In this document: one piece after another, positions 35,098-47,280 of the stretch | Position numbering within the stretch: position 1 is the stretch's first letter | Layout: each line of letters opens with the position of its first letter | Origin: Pohlia nutans | Taxonomy: Eukaryota; Streptophyta; Bryopsida; Bryales; Mniaceae | Assembly (NCBI GenBank): GCA_022496805.1 | Contig: CM040104.1 | Span: 8,965,650 to 9,029,649 of the forward strand | Direction: 5' to 3' | Length of the DNA stretch: 64,000 nt | The notes under the pieces: model-generated | Database searches by the model: none | What the model was told of the DNA's origin: nothing | The model's input: only the letters and a program-made list of their open reading frames with translations | Translations under genes and position numbers: made by a program

Positions 35098-35129
35098 GAG
35101 CCTGTACCAATCGGCAAGTCTTTTATCTT

Positions 35130-35640
35130 CTCGCTGCTGTTCTTTTCTAGGATTTCACTGGTCAAAGTGAAAGTCCAAGGCGAAATTAGAGATATATCTG
35201 TTAAGTCGCATCATGTGTTTTTGCTTTAATCTCCTCACAGTGAATGATTTTTGACAATTCAATGAAGTCAACCTATCTTCTTTAGCTGATTGAACCCTAA
35301 CAAACCAAAATTTTCGATCAAATTATAGGTTGGAGTTTGAAACATATAGGTTTGAAATTTGTTCGACTTTCAACCTCCTTGCTGTTCTTTTTCTAGGGTT
35401 TCACTGGTCACAGCGAAAGTCCAAGGCGAAAATAGATATATCTGTTAAGTCACATCACGTGTTTTTGCTTTCACCTCCTCACACTGAATGATTTTGACAA
35501 TTCGATGAAGTTAGCCTATCTTCTTTAGCTAGTTGAACCTCATCAAACCAAAACTTTCATTTCCAATCAAATCAAAGGTTGGAGTTTTAGATTTTGGAAA
35601 CTTAGAGGTTTGAAGTTTGTTTGACTTTCGTATAACTTTG
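35130..35640. repeat. Tandem duplication (two units of about 255 bp) downstream of prefoldin 2
   Basis: TTTCACTGGTCAAAGTGAAA with AGTCCAAGGCGAAA, ATATATCTGTTAAGTC, and CTATCTTCTTTAGCT recur about 255 bp apart. The duplication lies in the likely 3' UTR. Confidence 0.85.
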
Positions 35641-35699
35641 AATTTTTTTTTGGCAAGAGAATGTAACCTATCCTGCGAGCCTAATTGCAAATTTGCAAA

Positions 35700-37335
35700 T
35701 CTTTCCGTTCTAACCTCTCTTATGAGTTTTGTGACCTGAAATGGCTAAATAAAGAAGATTGAATCGAATAGGAGATGAAACCCAACATGTTTGAATATGC
35801 TTTTAGTTTTATTTTCTATTTAACTTAGTTTTCCTCTTTGAGTCACAAAACCAATGGAAAATGCCTGTAGTAACTTTGGAGAGGTTCAAAATTTGTGTTT
35901 TTAGGGTTGTGATTAGCTTGTTGGTATGTTTCATTTTTTTTCCATACAGATTTGAAAGATGGACAAACTCATTGTCAACTTCTGATGTTTGTATTTCTTA
36001 TTCTATAATTTCAATGCCTAAAAGATTGAGTTTATAAAGGTTCAATTAGTGAAGTATGAAAGACTTACCTCACTTCCATTGAATTGTGAGGAAGTTGAAA
36101 CAAAAACATCATGATTAATCAAGATGAGACTCAAAAGATATCTCTAATATGTAATAGCTTTCGCATTGACATTATGTATATATTTTTGTACAGAATTCAA
36201 CATTTTCGCCACATATACTCTCACGATCAGCGTTGGAACCAAGGATTTGAAGAAAATACAATATGGATTGCATTGGATGGAGATGTCCCTCAAGATTGCT
36301 GCTCGTATTAAAACCAAGTAACTGCTGGCATTTGCCAGACCTGGTATTCAGTGGTGAGGTATGCAGATGCAAGGTCTAAGTTACGTTGTATTGGGACAAA
36401 GGTTCAGATCAAGTTCAATTTAGCACGGGAAGCGTTTACGTAAGGTGACGAGGGTTAGTTTTTCCACACGTAAAAATCTTACTTCGCAGTTTTGCACAAG
36501 GCAATAGGTAGGAAGTTGAACCAAGTAATGTACATCGCAAGAGTCTTTGCTGTTTGTGCCACCCATGAATGTGCAATCAGCCCTAGAATTTTACTTTCTT
36601 GATGTTGTGCAGGATATGGCTGTAATTGCGTTTCTCCATTGAGCACATCATATGTGGCAATTGTTAAGTGCTAATTATTTTTTTAAATTTAGATTAATCT
36701 CCACGACCTGAAGTTTCATTGCGGCTACGTATTTTTTCATGTATTTTTGTGTTCACGTAGGTGATTGTTGTCATATTTCATTACACCAACATATATAAGA
36801 TAACGTTTGTACTGTATAAGCAAGTATACAACGGTCATATATGTGGAGCTTTAAGGGACCTTTACCGGTTAGAGTGATATTTTTGAGGATGCGGTTTCAC
36901 TCAGGAAAGTCATTAGTCCTTTAAAAGCAACAAACTTCTAGAGAGTAGTGCCTAAACCTAAATCAAACCTAGAAACTTAATGTGAGTCATTGTTAAAGAG
37001 ATGCTTCCTTTCCCCTCATGTAGTGCATTGCTTGTAAGGACCAATTCATGCCTTTCAAAATTCTTTCATTGCCTCTTATATTGGATTGGGTTTGAGTTGA
37101 GTAATCCAATTGGGTTGAGTGGTTTTCAACCAAATTCAACCCAACCAAGGGCTGTGTAGGGTTTGGTTGGGGTTGGAATTATCGGTAGATTTAGTTGAAC
37201 GGTGGGGGGAGGCATTGTCCAAAACTATTAGTGTAAATTTTCAACTGAGAGAGAGGGGGCCACGATTAAGAGTTGTTCTCCAAGGTTGAAATTACTCTCC
37301 TTGTGTGTTCCAAAGTTGAAACAAGGTAGCAAGAC
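35700..37335. other. Spacer downstream of prefoldin 2
   Basis: No coding frame of note. A pyrimidine-tract/AG acceptor-like site occurs near 36190, but I could not connect exons. Repeat-like CAACCAAATTCAACCCAACC near 37129. Confidence 0.5.
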
Positions 37336-37339
37336 TCCA

Positions 37340-37640
37340 TATTGAAACTCCATCAACATTATATTCACTGGTTACGGGTAGTCATAGGGCAAGTTTATAA
37401 GGAAAGTCCTTGCGACGCGGTTTTGCATCATGCAATGTACGTTACAACCACAAGACTCTCACCAAAACTATTGATTTCTACTCGTGAATTGAAATTGAAG
37501 GTTTTGCCACTGATACGTACAGAGACAAGGCCATGTCTTCACACCAACTCTTGTTGTAGATGCTTGCACAGAAGCTTGAGCCAATACATGGACTCTTAGA
37601 GCATCCGCACCCTTCTCCCTCAATTCATCCCTTGATGACT
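37340..37640. repeat. Dispersed 300-bp repeat, copy 1
   Basis: Contains GAAACTCCATCAACATTATA, TACTCGTGAATTGAAATTGA, GAGACAAGGCCATGTCTTCA and ATCCGCACCCTTCTCCCTCA. All recur with changes in the two copies at 38880-39195 and 39370-39605. Confidence 0.75.
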
Positions 37641-38019
37641 ATCATCACATCCTAAATTTGGAGTCACAAGCTATCGTCTCTACACCTTTGAACCGCTATA
37701 TGTCTCTACGCATAGTCGGTGAACCAATCACAATCACTATTCATGGGTGATTATTACTATCCATCATAGCTCACTAATCTAACCTCCAAGTTGTGATGAA
37801 ACAACCAAATTCCCTTTGGTCTCTCACTTCCCGGGAGGCCCCACTCCGTGAGCCTCTCTCTACACCTCTACCGTGAGATTTGAATCTTTCTTTTGTTTCA
37901 CTGATCCTCGTTCCAAAAATCACTCCTCATCAATAGATTTTTCATATTGTTGCAGAAGAGAGCTTGCTCCACAACACCCCCAGGCTCCATCATAATTGCA
38001 ATGGGGACTTATAATGTAG

Positions 38020-38245
38020 AGGACTTTTGAGCACCACATTGTTTACTGACTGTGCAGGTTTCAAAAGATCAACTTGTGGGGATTTGAACAAACCAACTGG
38101 GCTCCCAAATGGAGGATCTGGACATGTCTATGCATACGTGTGGAATTTTGTGCTGGAGATTGGCACAATGGTTCCAGCCTTGGAACCATCTTCGCTTGAG
38201 TGCTTACATGGTCTGTATTATAGTAGGTGGGCCTGTGGGCCTGTG
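38020..38245. repeat. Dispersed repeat shared with 43830-43990
   Basis: CACATTGTTTACTGACTGTG, TGGAGATTGGCACAATGGTT and ATGGTCTGTATTATAGTAGG correspond in order to blocks at 43855-43985. Confidence 0.65.
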
Positions 38246-38631
38246 CTGGAGTGACTCCGGCAAGATCATTCCAGTAGTGAAACCATTGTGGAGAGTGTAT
38301 GTGCATGTGCACCACTATACAATGGATAGCAGATTAGGTTGGTTTGTGCTAGAGTTTGGTACGTAGTATTTTCCAAGTGGAACAATCATGGAGAGTGTGG
38401 AGATGCTTGCGTTATACAATAGATTTTGAATGTTGTTAATTAGCTTACAGAAAGTCCTTCATAGCCCTGTTTCACACTCCTTTTTTATTAAATGCACTGT
38501 TGTTACAGCAATCGGCCTATTTTTTAAAAGAAATCCATTAAAGTGCTATTGTAATCAAGGCTGATGGACCTCACAGTCATGAGATTCCGGGACTTGAGAT
38601 ACCACCGAGCACTCCAAGTCCCAATCGAGAT

Positions 38632-38672
38632 GTCAATATGGCCGAGTTGGTCTAAGGCGCCAGTTTCAGGTA

Positions 38673-38704
<32 letters not shown>

Positions 38705-38712
38705 TGTTGACA
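38632..38712 (+). tRNA. tRNA-Leu (anticodon CAG)
   Basis: The acceptor stem GTCAATA pairs with TGTTGAC (one G-U), then discriminator A. The D-arm GCCGAGTTGGTCTAAGGC is typical of tRNA-Leu. Anticodon stem CCAGT/ACTGG with loop TTCAGGT gives CAG, decoding CUG. A long class II variable arm (TCCGAAAGGGC) and the T-arm GTGGGTTCAAATCCCAC complete it. No intron. All stems are intact, so it is probably functional. A decayed duplicate including upstream flank lies near 51530-51605. Confidence 0.93.
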
Positions 38713-38879
38713 TTCTTCCCCCTTTTGCAATCATGTTTGTGAAGTTTTTTCTCACTCCTTGTCGTTGGCTTCTTCCATGGCCTTCGATTAGAAGAGCGCA
38801 CTTTTCATGATCAGTGTGCAGTTCGGCTCCATTCGTACCTTTGAAGCTTGCTTTCATCTGGCAAGTGATACAGGACCGT

Positions 38880-39195
38880 CACCATGTATAAGAGCATCTC
38901 CACCAACACTCTGGATAGCTTTTTTGGTTCTGGAAAAATGGATGTGCATGGTCAGGGGAGACTCTGCGACGTGGTTTCTACATCCTGTAATGCACGCCAT
39001 AACCACAATTGCCATCTACTCGTGAATTGAAATCACAGGTTCTGTCACTGCTTTGCACAGAGACAAGGCCACGTCCTCACACTAACTCTCGTTGCAGAAG
39101 CTCCACGCGCACAAAAGCTTGGGCCAATACTCGCACTCTTAGAGCATCCACACCCTTCTCACTCAGTTCACCCCTTGACCACTATCATCTAGGAT
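38880..39195. repeat. Dispersed 300-bp repeat, copy 2
   Basis: GGGGAGACTCTGCGACGTGG, TACTCGTGAATTGAAATCAC, GAGACAAGGCCACGTCCTCA and TCCACACCCTTCTCACTCAG match copy 1 at 37340-37640 and copy 3 at 39370-39605. Confidence 0.75.
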
Positions 39196-39369
39196 ACCGA
39201 GGCTTTCAGTGGCTCTCACCCTCCTTGAATATGCATGCTGAATTTCATTCACTTTTCAGATCCATGACAGAATTCAGTGGTAGGGGTGGGCATGCTCTTA
39301 CTGGGGAGGAAAAGTTACATGTATGACACTATTCCAGTTCTAGCAAACCAGGTAACAGGACTCCAAACA

Positions 39370-39605
39370 GAAACAGAAACTCCATCGGCATCAAATTCAC
39401 TGATTAGGGGTGGTCAAAGTGCAAGCTTGTGAGGGGAGACTCTGTGACGTGGTTTCTATAATGCACGCCACAACCACAAAGACTCTCACCAAAACAATTG
39501 CCTTCTACTCATGAATTGAAATCACGGGTTCTAACACCGCCCTGCAAGGAGTCAAGGCCAACTCTCGTCGCAAAAGCTGGGGCAAATACTCGCACTCTGA
39601 CACCC
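39370..39605. repeat. Dispersed 300-bp repeat, copy 3
   Basis: GAAACTCCATCGGCATCAAA, GGGGAGACTCTGTGACGTGG and CTCATGAATTGAAATCACGG match the other copies. It ends close to the 3' end of the epoxide hydrolase gene. Confidence 0.75.
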
Positions 39606-39664
39606 CCTATGGTGCTAACTTACTGGAGAGGAGAATTTACATGTATATGACACTGACAGGGGTT

Positions 39665-41245
39665 CTACAATCTGGAGCTGGAGGCGAGGGTTTGTTCGTG
39701 AAGGAAGGTAAGAATGAGCTCATTTACCCTGTCAGGCTGCTCTTGCTGTATGAAGTGGCCACCCTTGAGCGTCACGATTTCCTTCAAGTTTGGAACAAAC
39801 GACTTGAAGTTGCTGCTCACATACGACTTCACTCCAGGAAACCCCATGACAAGGTCCTTGTCGCCTGCAATGAACAACGCGGTGGTTTTCACTCCCACAT
39901 TCGTCCAGGGCGCTTTCAATTCCCAGCTCTTCTCCATCGCCCGGTACAGGTTCAGGGCGCCCGTCCACCCGGATTTCTCGTACGTCTGCGCGTAGTACCC
40001 AAGATCTGCATCGGAGATCCACGCAGGTAGCTTCTTCGGCATCGGGATGGAATCCATCAGCTCCTTGTCTCTGGGAGCCGTGAAGCGGTTGCGTGGAGGA
40101 AACAAAATCTTCGACAGTGTGGCTGTCGTCCCGATTCTTGCGAAATCCCTCTCTGCTCGACCAGGTTTCTGAAACCTGCACATCAAACCGGTATCAAACC
40201 CTTGCCATTTGAAACCCTAGCCAACAAATTACTGCTAATCAGATCATCTTGTTAGAAGCGCAACTTTCCAACAATCATTTGGTTGACAATTGAGCTCCCA
40301 ACATTCGGTTGAAAAAGAAGAACTCCAATTTTCTTCTTGAGACGAGCGTGAATTAAGCCCTAATTGTCAATGACATAAATTCACCAAGACATCCTCATTC
40401 TGCATGTCTATAGGATTCTTCATAGGATCTGACAATGTGTTTCCAAACTTCAACAGATTCAGAGAAAACAAGACAGGGGGATTTCGGTATGCACTGGATG
40501 GCACACCTGCCCATTAGAAGCACATTTTCTGTAGCTTTCCAACAAGATGTCACTCAAAACATTTGGTTGACAATTAAGCTCCAAACATTTGGTTGAAGAA
40601 GACGAAGAACACCAATTTCTTTTCGAGAGTACCGTGAACTGAGCTCTAATTTTCAATGCCATAAATTCACCAAGACATCCTCATTCTGCAGGATTCTTCA
40701 TAGGATCTGACAAAGTGTTTTCAAACTTCAACAGATTCAGAGGAACCGAGACAGGGGATTTCACACCTGCACATGTAAAAGCCTTCGCCGAGGGTGTCGT
40801 AGTATCCTTTGATTGCACTCCCCTTGCTCAACCGGGGGAAGAACGGGACACTCAAGCAAACAACGGCCTTCACACAATCAGGGCGCAGGAGGCACAGGTC
40901 CCACGCGACCATGGCGCCCCAGTCGTGCCCCACCACGAACGCCTGCTTCTCCTCGAGCACGTCCAGTAACGCCACCAAGTCGCCCACGAGATGGAAAGAG
41001 GTGTAGAGGCTGGAGCTTCTGGGCGCGTCCGATTGCCCGTAGCCCCGGAGGTCCGGCGCCACGACGTGGTACCCCGCCTCTGCTAGTGCTGGGATCTGGT
41101 ACCGCCACGAGTACCAAAACTCCGGGAACCCGTGCAGGAGGAGGACCAAGGGTCCTTGCCCTTGCTCCACTATGTGCATGCTGATGCCGTTCACCTTCAC
41201 CGTCCGATGCCGAATGTCCGCCAGCTTCCCGTGAGGCACCTCCAT
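39665..41245 (-). CDS. Soluble epoxide hydrolase, alpha/beta-hydrolase fold, two exons (329 aa)
   Basis: Hydrolyses epoxides (for example fatty-acid epoxides) to diols in the cytosol. Exons 41245-40767 and 40175-39665 join in frame (...EGFYMCR / FQKPGRAERDFAR) across a 591-bp GT..AG intron. The oxyanion motif is LLLHGFPEFWYSW and the nucleophile elbow GHDWGA (Asp). Acid residue: AGDKDLV. Catalytic His: LKGGHFIQQEQP. The lid has the usual Tyr residues (LGYYAQTYEKSGW and NLYRAM). The start is taken as MEVPHGKLADI at 41245; an in-frame ATG at 41296 would add 17 residues, but that segment derives from a local duplication of the exon 2 start. Length fits plant enzymes (about 320 aa). All catalytic residues are present. 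Confidence 0.92.
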
Positions 41246-41740
41246 CTCGATTCTCCCCTCGTTTCTTGCGAAATCCCTCTCTGTATTATAGCCCATCAGT
41301 AGCACATTCTCTGTAGTTTTCTAACAACATGTCACTCAAAGCATTTGGTTGACAATTGAGCTCCCAACATTTGGTAGAAGAAGCAGAACTCCAATTTCAT
41401 TTTGTAACTAGCGTGAATTAAGCCCTAATTGCCAAAGCAATGAATGACATGAAATCTGCACATCAAACCGGTATCAAACCCTAGTCATCTGAAACCCTAG
41501 CCAACAAACTGCGAATCATGGCTTGTTAGAAGTGCTACTTTCCAACAAGCTATCATTTGATCCAAAAAACGAGCAAGAAATCTCAAACGAACTGCTTGCT
41601 CGCTGGCTCTCTCTCTATTCACTACGCACCTTGCATGATCTTAATACTGTTAGGAAGCGCCATTAGAAGCACATTTTCTGTAGCTTTCCAACAAGATGTC
41701 ACTCAAAACATTTGGTTGACAATTGAGCTCCCAACATTTG
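40190..41740. repeat. Repeated block in the intron and 5' flank of the epoxide hydrolase gene
   Basis: The block CATTTGGTTGACAATTGAGC / TCCCAACATTTGGTTGAAGA with TAGAAGCACATTTTCTGTAG occurs near 40260, 40500-40600, 41300-41390 and 41660-41750. CTGCACATCAAACCGGTATC occurs at the exon 2 acceptor (40177) and again at 41457. The 5' flank is thus built from copies of the intron/exon 2 junction. Confidence 0.8.
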
Positions 41741-41753
41741 GTTGAAGAATCGT

Positions 41754-42290
41754 TTCTCCTCTACCACAACGCTCAAGAGACTCACCTCGGAAGGTTGAAA
41801 TTAGGTCAAGCGGATATGTTGAAAGCCCTTGCTGCAACTACAACGAACTCCACCATCACTCTCCTCTACACTCAAACCTCGTCGTTCATTACGAGGTTCT
41901 GTAAAATGATGTTCTGCCACATTCAAACTACGTCATAGAGCGACCAGATCAAACAGGTTTGAGTGTAATTGTCCTGTTTTCCTCAACAAGTCGTGTCCAC
42001 TCTCTTTCTCTCGTTTCTCCTCTACCACAAGACCCAAGAGACTCACCTCCCAAGTTTGCAATTAGGTCAAGCGAATTTGTCGAAAGCCCTTGCTGCGACT
42101 TCAAATCCAACAACGAACTCCACCGATTCTCTCCTTCACTCTCCTCTACACTCAAACCGAGGTTCTGTAAAATGACATCCTGCCACACATTCAAACTATG
42201 TCATAGTGCGACCAGATCAAAGAGGTGAGTGCAATTGTCCTGTTTTGCTCAACAAGTCGTGAGTGTCCAAGAGGTTCACCTCACAAGACT
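41754..42290. repeat. Tandem repeat, about 250-bp units, two full and one partial
   Basis: Units share CTCCTCTACCACAA, CAAGAGACTCACCT, TTAGGTCAAGCG, GAGGTTCTGTAAAATGA and AGTGCGACCAGATCAAA. TTAGGTCAAGTG continues into 42310 and 42440. Short open frames here follow the repeat and are not called. Confidence 0.8.
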
Positions 42291-42711
42291 GTTTGAAATG
42301 GCGAAAATTAGGTCAAGTGAAGGTGAAGAAATTCTTTGCGGCAACTTCAAATTATATGCCAGAGTCTCGTCACTCACCTCTCGAATTGTCTGAATTCCTC
42401 GGCGTGCTGCCTCAAAGTTTGAAAAAGCGAGAATTGGGTCAAGTGAAGAGTAGTAGTAGAGCTGATCGCTTGAGGAGCGTGGCTGAAAATTGTAAGAAAC
42501 CCAGACCTGACGGAATTGAGATTTCTGAGAGGTATGTAAATGTGTGTGAAGAATGCGAATTCCTGCGTGCCTGGCTGCGATTTCGGCAAGAGAGTGAAAG
42601 AGCCAGCGAAACTGATGAAGTGCAAGAGTGTGCGTGAAGGAAATTCTCACATTCATTCATTTGATTGATTGCGGTGTTCCACTGCCTCTCACCGAAACTT
42701 CTCAAGCACGA

Positions 42712-43067
42712 GGGCCGCTTCACACTATGGCCGAAGGTTGAGAGGCCCGTCGATTTCCACCAATTGGAACTAAGAATTCGGCCTTTCGACCCTTCACAGT
42801 AGAGGCCAAAGTCCAAAAGCCGTCGCCCTTCAAAATGTCTACATGGCAACACTTTTGACCAAGGTTGACGAACTCTCGAAGGAAGTTTGGGTCGAACGGG
42901 GATAGAAACCCAAACTATGGTCGAGAAGCCATTGATTTTATTTTTTCATAAAAAATCAAAACTATATTTTATTGCCTATTTTCAATCCATTTCTTTGGAC
43001 TCTCAACAAAGTTTGACCACTCAATCCCACAGCCTCTCAACTGGACAGCCATAGTGTGAAGCGGCCC
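42712..43067. mobile_element. MITE with 20-bp perfect inverted ends, PIF/Harbinger-like
   Basis: Left end GGGCCGCTTCACACTATGGC and right end GCCATAGTGTGAAGCGGCCC are exact inverses. Flanking triplets are CGA (42709-42711) and TGA (43068-43070), close to a 3-bp duplication. GGGCC ends plus a 3-bp target favour PIF/Harbinger, but an A/T extension of the repeat makes other families possible. 356 bp, non-coding. Confidence 0.7.
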
Positions 43068-43079
43068 TGAGTCATGCTA

Positions 43080-43825
43080 ATGTGGCACGTACAGTTGTAA
43101 ACTTGTGAAAGATCACCTCTACGACATCCCAGGCTTCATCATAATTCAAAGAGAACTTAGAGCTCCTCCACCGCTGGTGCAAGCTGGAGGCTCTTTAAAC
43201 TACCGTAGTAGGTAACCAAAAAAATAATTAAAAAAATGAAAAACTTAAAAAACCGGAAATTATGAAGACAAAAAACAAAGATAGAATAAATAATTTTAGC
43301 TATAATTAGTTATTTCTAAGTTATTTTGGGCCATTTTTAATCGGTTTTTGTTCAAGAACAAAAATCAAGAAATTCATTTTTTGAGGAACAAACCTTATTT
43401 TTCAAAAAATATTAAATATTCGGTCGTGGGGTGGCAACCCAACTATGGTACTACGGTAGTATGGCGCGATTGGCAGAAAAAGGACGCATGCCTCCAAAAA
43501 TTCTCTGCCCCAGTGCGGAACTGGAAAAGGACCTACTCATACTGCCTAGGCAATCAAAAAATCAAGGATCTGGTGGTTTATCGCGGACACGGTTTCTAAG
43601 GTAGTACTGGTTCCATTGCTTCGCACTCGCGTGGCACTTGGATTATGCCTACCATTGCAGTTAATGCAAAAGAGGTGCGTTGAAGAAACGCTCTGCCTCG
43701 CGACGTTGAAACTGGCTCAGACGCAATGACCGGGTCTTTCACCGACTCAGCGCTCTAGTGGAGATAAACTTGCAGGCTCTCAATCTGGAGCCATGGGCCT
43801 TCTAATTACAGTGCAGGAGAGGTGC
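43080..43825. other. Intergenic, no gene seen
   Basis: A-rich then mixed sequence. 43430-43620 is more GC-balanced and keeps a short open frame, but I recognise nothing in it. Confidence 0.5.
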
Positions 43826-43829
43826 TCTT

Positions 43830-43990
43830 ACAATCTAGAAGATTTTGGTGTACCATATTGTTTATTGACACATTCTTCAACTTCTAATCATTTGGTTGGT
43901 ATATATTGGAGATTAGCACAACAGTTCCAGCAATGGAAACCGCCCTTGTGTGCGTGTGTGCAGGCATGGTTTGTATTATACTAGGTCTCC
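43830..43990. repeat. Dispersed repeat shared with 38020-38245
   Basis: Contains CCATATTGTTTATTGACACA, TGGAGATTAGCACAACAGTT and GCATGGTTTGTATTATACTA, matching the copy at 38 kb. Confidence 0.65.
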
Positions 43991-46058
43991 ACCGTCGTAT
44001 AATGCGTGGCCTGATTGCCAGGTTGGTTAGGTCTGTCCTAGCCCTAGTAACATCATTGTGACCTACTACCGGCAACCTTCGTTGGCCCTCACGTCTATCC
44101 ACAACACCTGCATTCGCCTACTCTCGAGCCCCCATTTTTTTGGCATTTTTGTAGCAGTCATCGTGGATCTCTGTAGTAGCTAGCAATGCACTCCATACTC
44201 TTACCGTTCTAAGCATTGTTGGTCACTATTTGAGCTAATCACATCGCCAACTATGTTGCTTTCGAAAATGCATATGAGGCCATGTTGGGGCATTCTTTAG
44301 CAAATGAGTTCAAGCCTTTCACCGTCTCTTGATTTGCACTACTTATTTCCTTGTTTGATTTTTGAGCTTCTAGGTATGGCCTACTCTAAGCGCCAACCAA
44401 AGAAGGTGCGTATTCTCAGAATTGTCATGTTTAGTTCTTTTGATTGATTTCCGATGTTCAATGTATTGTAATGTTGTTGTGTTGTTGCGGTTTTTGGGTG
44501 GACGAGGTAATTCTTCAACGTTTGCAATGTCCAAGGGCAAAGGGAAGAAACAGGTGTAGTCATTGCTTCTCCCAGCCTACCGTATCAAATACTTCAAGAC
44601 CAGCAGGAATTCTACCTCCGCTGGCCCATTGAAGTTTGGGGGTGATTATGAGCACTTGATTGCCGAAGCTCTACAATTATTTATGAGTCGAAGGCGGATC
44701 TGCAACGGACAATAAAGGAAAAAGGTGTCGTTGACGCCAGACCGCTCATTTTGCGTTCACAATCTGTAACTGTTGCCACTCCAACTGTGTTCATCTCAAA
44801 TTCCGACTTCCCGGGGGAGGGTAAGGTCCAACAACTTCCTTTGGCAACTATGAGGGGTTGGCTTTTTTCAGGATTTGTAGGCGATTCAATTCCTATGGGC
44901 TAAAAAATTCATTAGCGATGATAGGACTTCGTGTATTGTAAAGTACATAATTTGTTTGCGGATTGAGGGCGGGGCTCACTACATTTGCATTGAAGAAAGA
45001 TAACCTCCGCAAACACGAAGGATGGTGGAAGGCTTCCAAAGCAATTCCACGGGAGGGGATCATAAGCAGAGAACGGTACAATAATAAGAGTAATAAACGT
45101 TTTTGCAACGAGCGGTTGTATGCCCCCTTGAACAAGGCAATAATTGCTTTATAGTTTCAAAATGCTCCACTTATCTCATAAGCAAGAAAAAAAACCAGTT
45201 TGCATCTGTTTATTTTTTGCTGTAGAATGGGAGGCCCATGTCCGATTATCCAAGTATGAAAGACTTGTTGAATTTCGTGGAGATTGCCACGCCCTTGAAG
45301 CATCGGTATGAGCAGTTAGGCTTGGGATTGCTGAGAGTCTACATGCAGTAGTGAAGTTGCGTATTCAACATGCATTACATAAGTGCCGCTATTTTTCGTT
45401 GACTTTTGACAAAACCACCACTGTTGACTATGTCTTATGGATTTCTTTGTATGTTTATATAATAAAAAATTGTACAAAGGTCCCTTTGCTATTGTGTCTC
45501 AAGCGAGTCCATGGGAGTGGGTCAACTTATAATATAACTAATGTGATAATATCCATTTTGAGGGGGCCCGATGGGTTTAGTTTTGAGCATATTCGGTTGA
45601 AGCTAGTTAATTTTGGAGTTGATGGGGTTAACGTCTTCCAAGAATGCAAGACCGGGGTAGCAATGTAGCTTCATAAATCTTACGCTCCTAATGTAGTTGC
45701 TATCTATTGTGTTGCACATTGAACTCTTGTTATAAAGTCCCTATTGTGTTTTGTCATTGTCAATAAGCTCAAGATCTTTTAAAGGCCTTGCACTCATACT
45801 TTGCTAGGAGTCCCAAGCGTTACCTAGAACCTGACCTAGAACGCACCAAATTAGCTGCCTTTATAGAGTCAAAGGGGAATTTTTTTTTGGAAGCATGTTG
45901 ATACTTGTTGAATCAATATTATGAGCACCTAAAGCGTATTCTATCAAAATATCGCATCCTTGTGATGAAGATGGTTTAAGATCTCCGTTTGAAGAAAACG
46001 GCTAGGCCTTTGTATTATTCCTTGTGTGATTTGGAGACATTGTTGGGTATAGCCGCAT

Positions 46059-47280
46059 CATCAGGAATTTCGGACCCCACTGATTTCGCACGATTTCAGT
46101 GTGATTTCCGATATTTCATGGGTGCGTGTATTTTTCGCACTGATTCCGCATCGTTGCGTCATTCATCGCAACTACACTGATATGACATCATGATCGTACA
46201 AGCGGATGTAGTACTGATTTGACACGATTGATGCATCTATTGAAAACGTGCGAATTCTTCACTTTGTACAGTTGTCAAATGTCGTGTCTTAATCGTGTCT
46301 AAAGCCACACTGATTCAGTGTGTTTTTCGTGCGACATCATCTTTTCTATAACTAGATTTTTTTTCTTTCTATATCTAAATTTGGTCAAAATAATTTTATT
46401 GAAAAAAATTTAAATTTTTTAAAAAAAAAACATATATATTTTTTTACTCTACCCGAACTTTATTTCAGGCTGCCCGAACCAACTACCCGCGCTGCTCGAA
46501 CCCGCAGTGGATCCCACTACGGTTTCCCCAGCTCTACCACCGGTAGCCGGAATTGAACTTGAGACCTCCCAATTACAAACCATACTCTAAACCACTAAAC
46601 CACCTAGAAGTCTTGATGCAAGCAATTGAACTTTTTTGATAATTATAAAGGAATGTAACCATTGGCAATTTTTTTGCCATGTATATTTAATTTTTTTTTC
46701 AATTTTTTTTTGCACTACAACTTGCAGGCCATTTTCTATATCTTGAAATTTTTTCAGAATATTTTGATTTTTTTTTTTTTTTTGGCCAAAATCGTGATGG
46801 CAGATCATGGCTGTGAGCTGTTTTTTTTTTCAGCGGACTTGAATGTTTTTAACAATGTGAAAAAAACTTTTTTTCCAAAATTTTTTTTGCACTATATTAT
46901 GCAGGACTTTTTCTATACCTAGGATTTTTTTCAGAATATTATGAATTTATTTATTTTTTGCCAAAATCGTGGTGGCTGTGAGCTATTTTTTTTTTATGCA
47001 GACTTTGGATGCTTTTTTGCGATGTAAAAAGAAATTCCAATTTCTTTTCCAGTAGATCTTGCAAGCATTTTTCTATATCTAAAAACATTTCAAATTTTTT
47101 TGAACTGTTGTTTTGTTTTGCTAAAATCTTAAAGGCTGTTAGCTGTTTTTAAATTTTCAGTAGACTTTAAATGTTTTTAGCAATGTAAAAAACTCTTTCT
47201 ATTCCAAATTTCTTTTGCACTCCATTATACAAGCTTTTTTCTATACCTAGAAAAAAAATTCAATGGTTTGAATGTTGTAC
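46059..47280. repeat. 1.2-kb direct repeat, unit 1
   Basis: Starts ATCAGGAATTTCGGACCCCA and ends TTCAATGGTTTGAATGTTGT. Unit 2 begins immediately after it with ATCAGGAATTTCGAACCCCA. Both contain T-rich tracts, a GATCATGGCTGTGAGCTG segment and a tRNA-like block. Confidence 0.9.
46540..46612 (-). repeat. tRNA-like pol III block in unit 1 (SINE-type head)
   Basis: The reverse complement reads GGTGGTTTAGTGGTTTAGAG (box A-like), TTTGTAATTGGGAGGTCTC, then AGTTCAATTCCGGCTACC (box B-like). Stems do not pair well, so it is not a tRNA gene. Confidence 0.4.

Noticed and set aside
42263..42637. 124-codon open frame after the 250-bp tandem repeats
   Set aside because: Built from the repeat unit (TTAGGTCAAGTG) and has no family resemblance.
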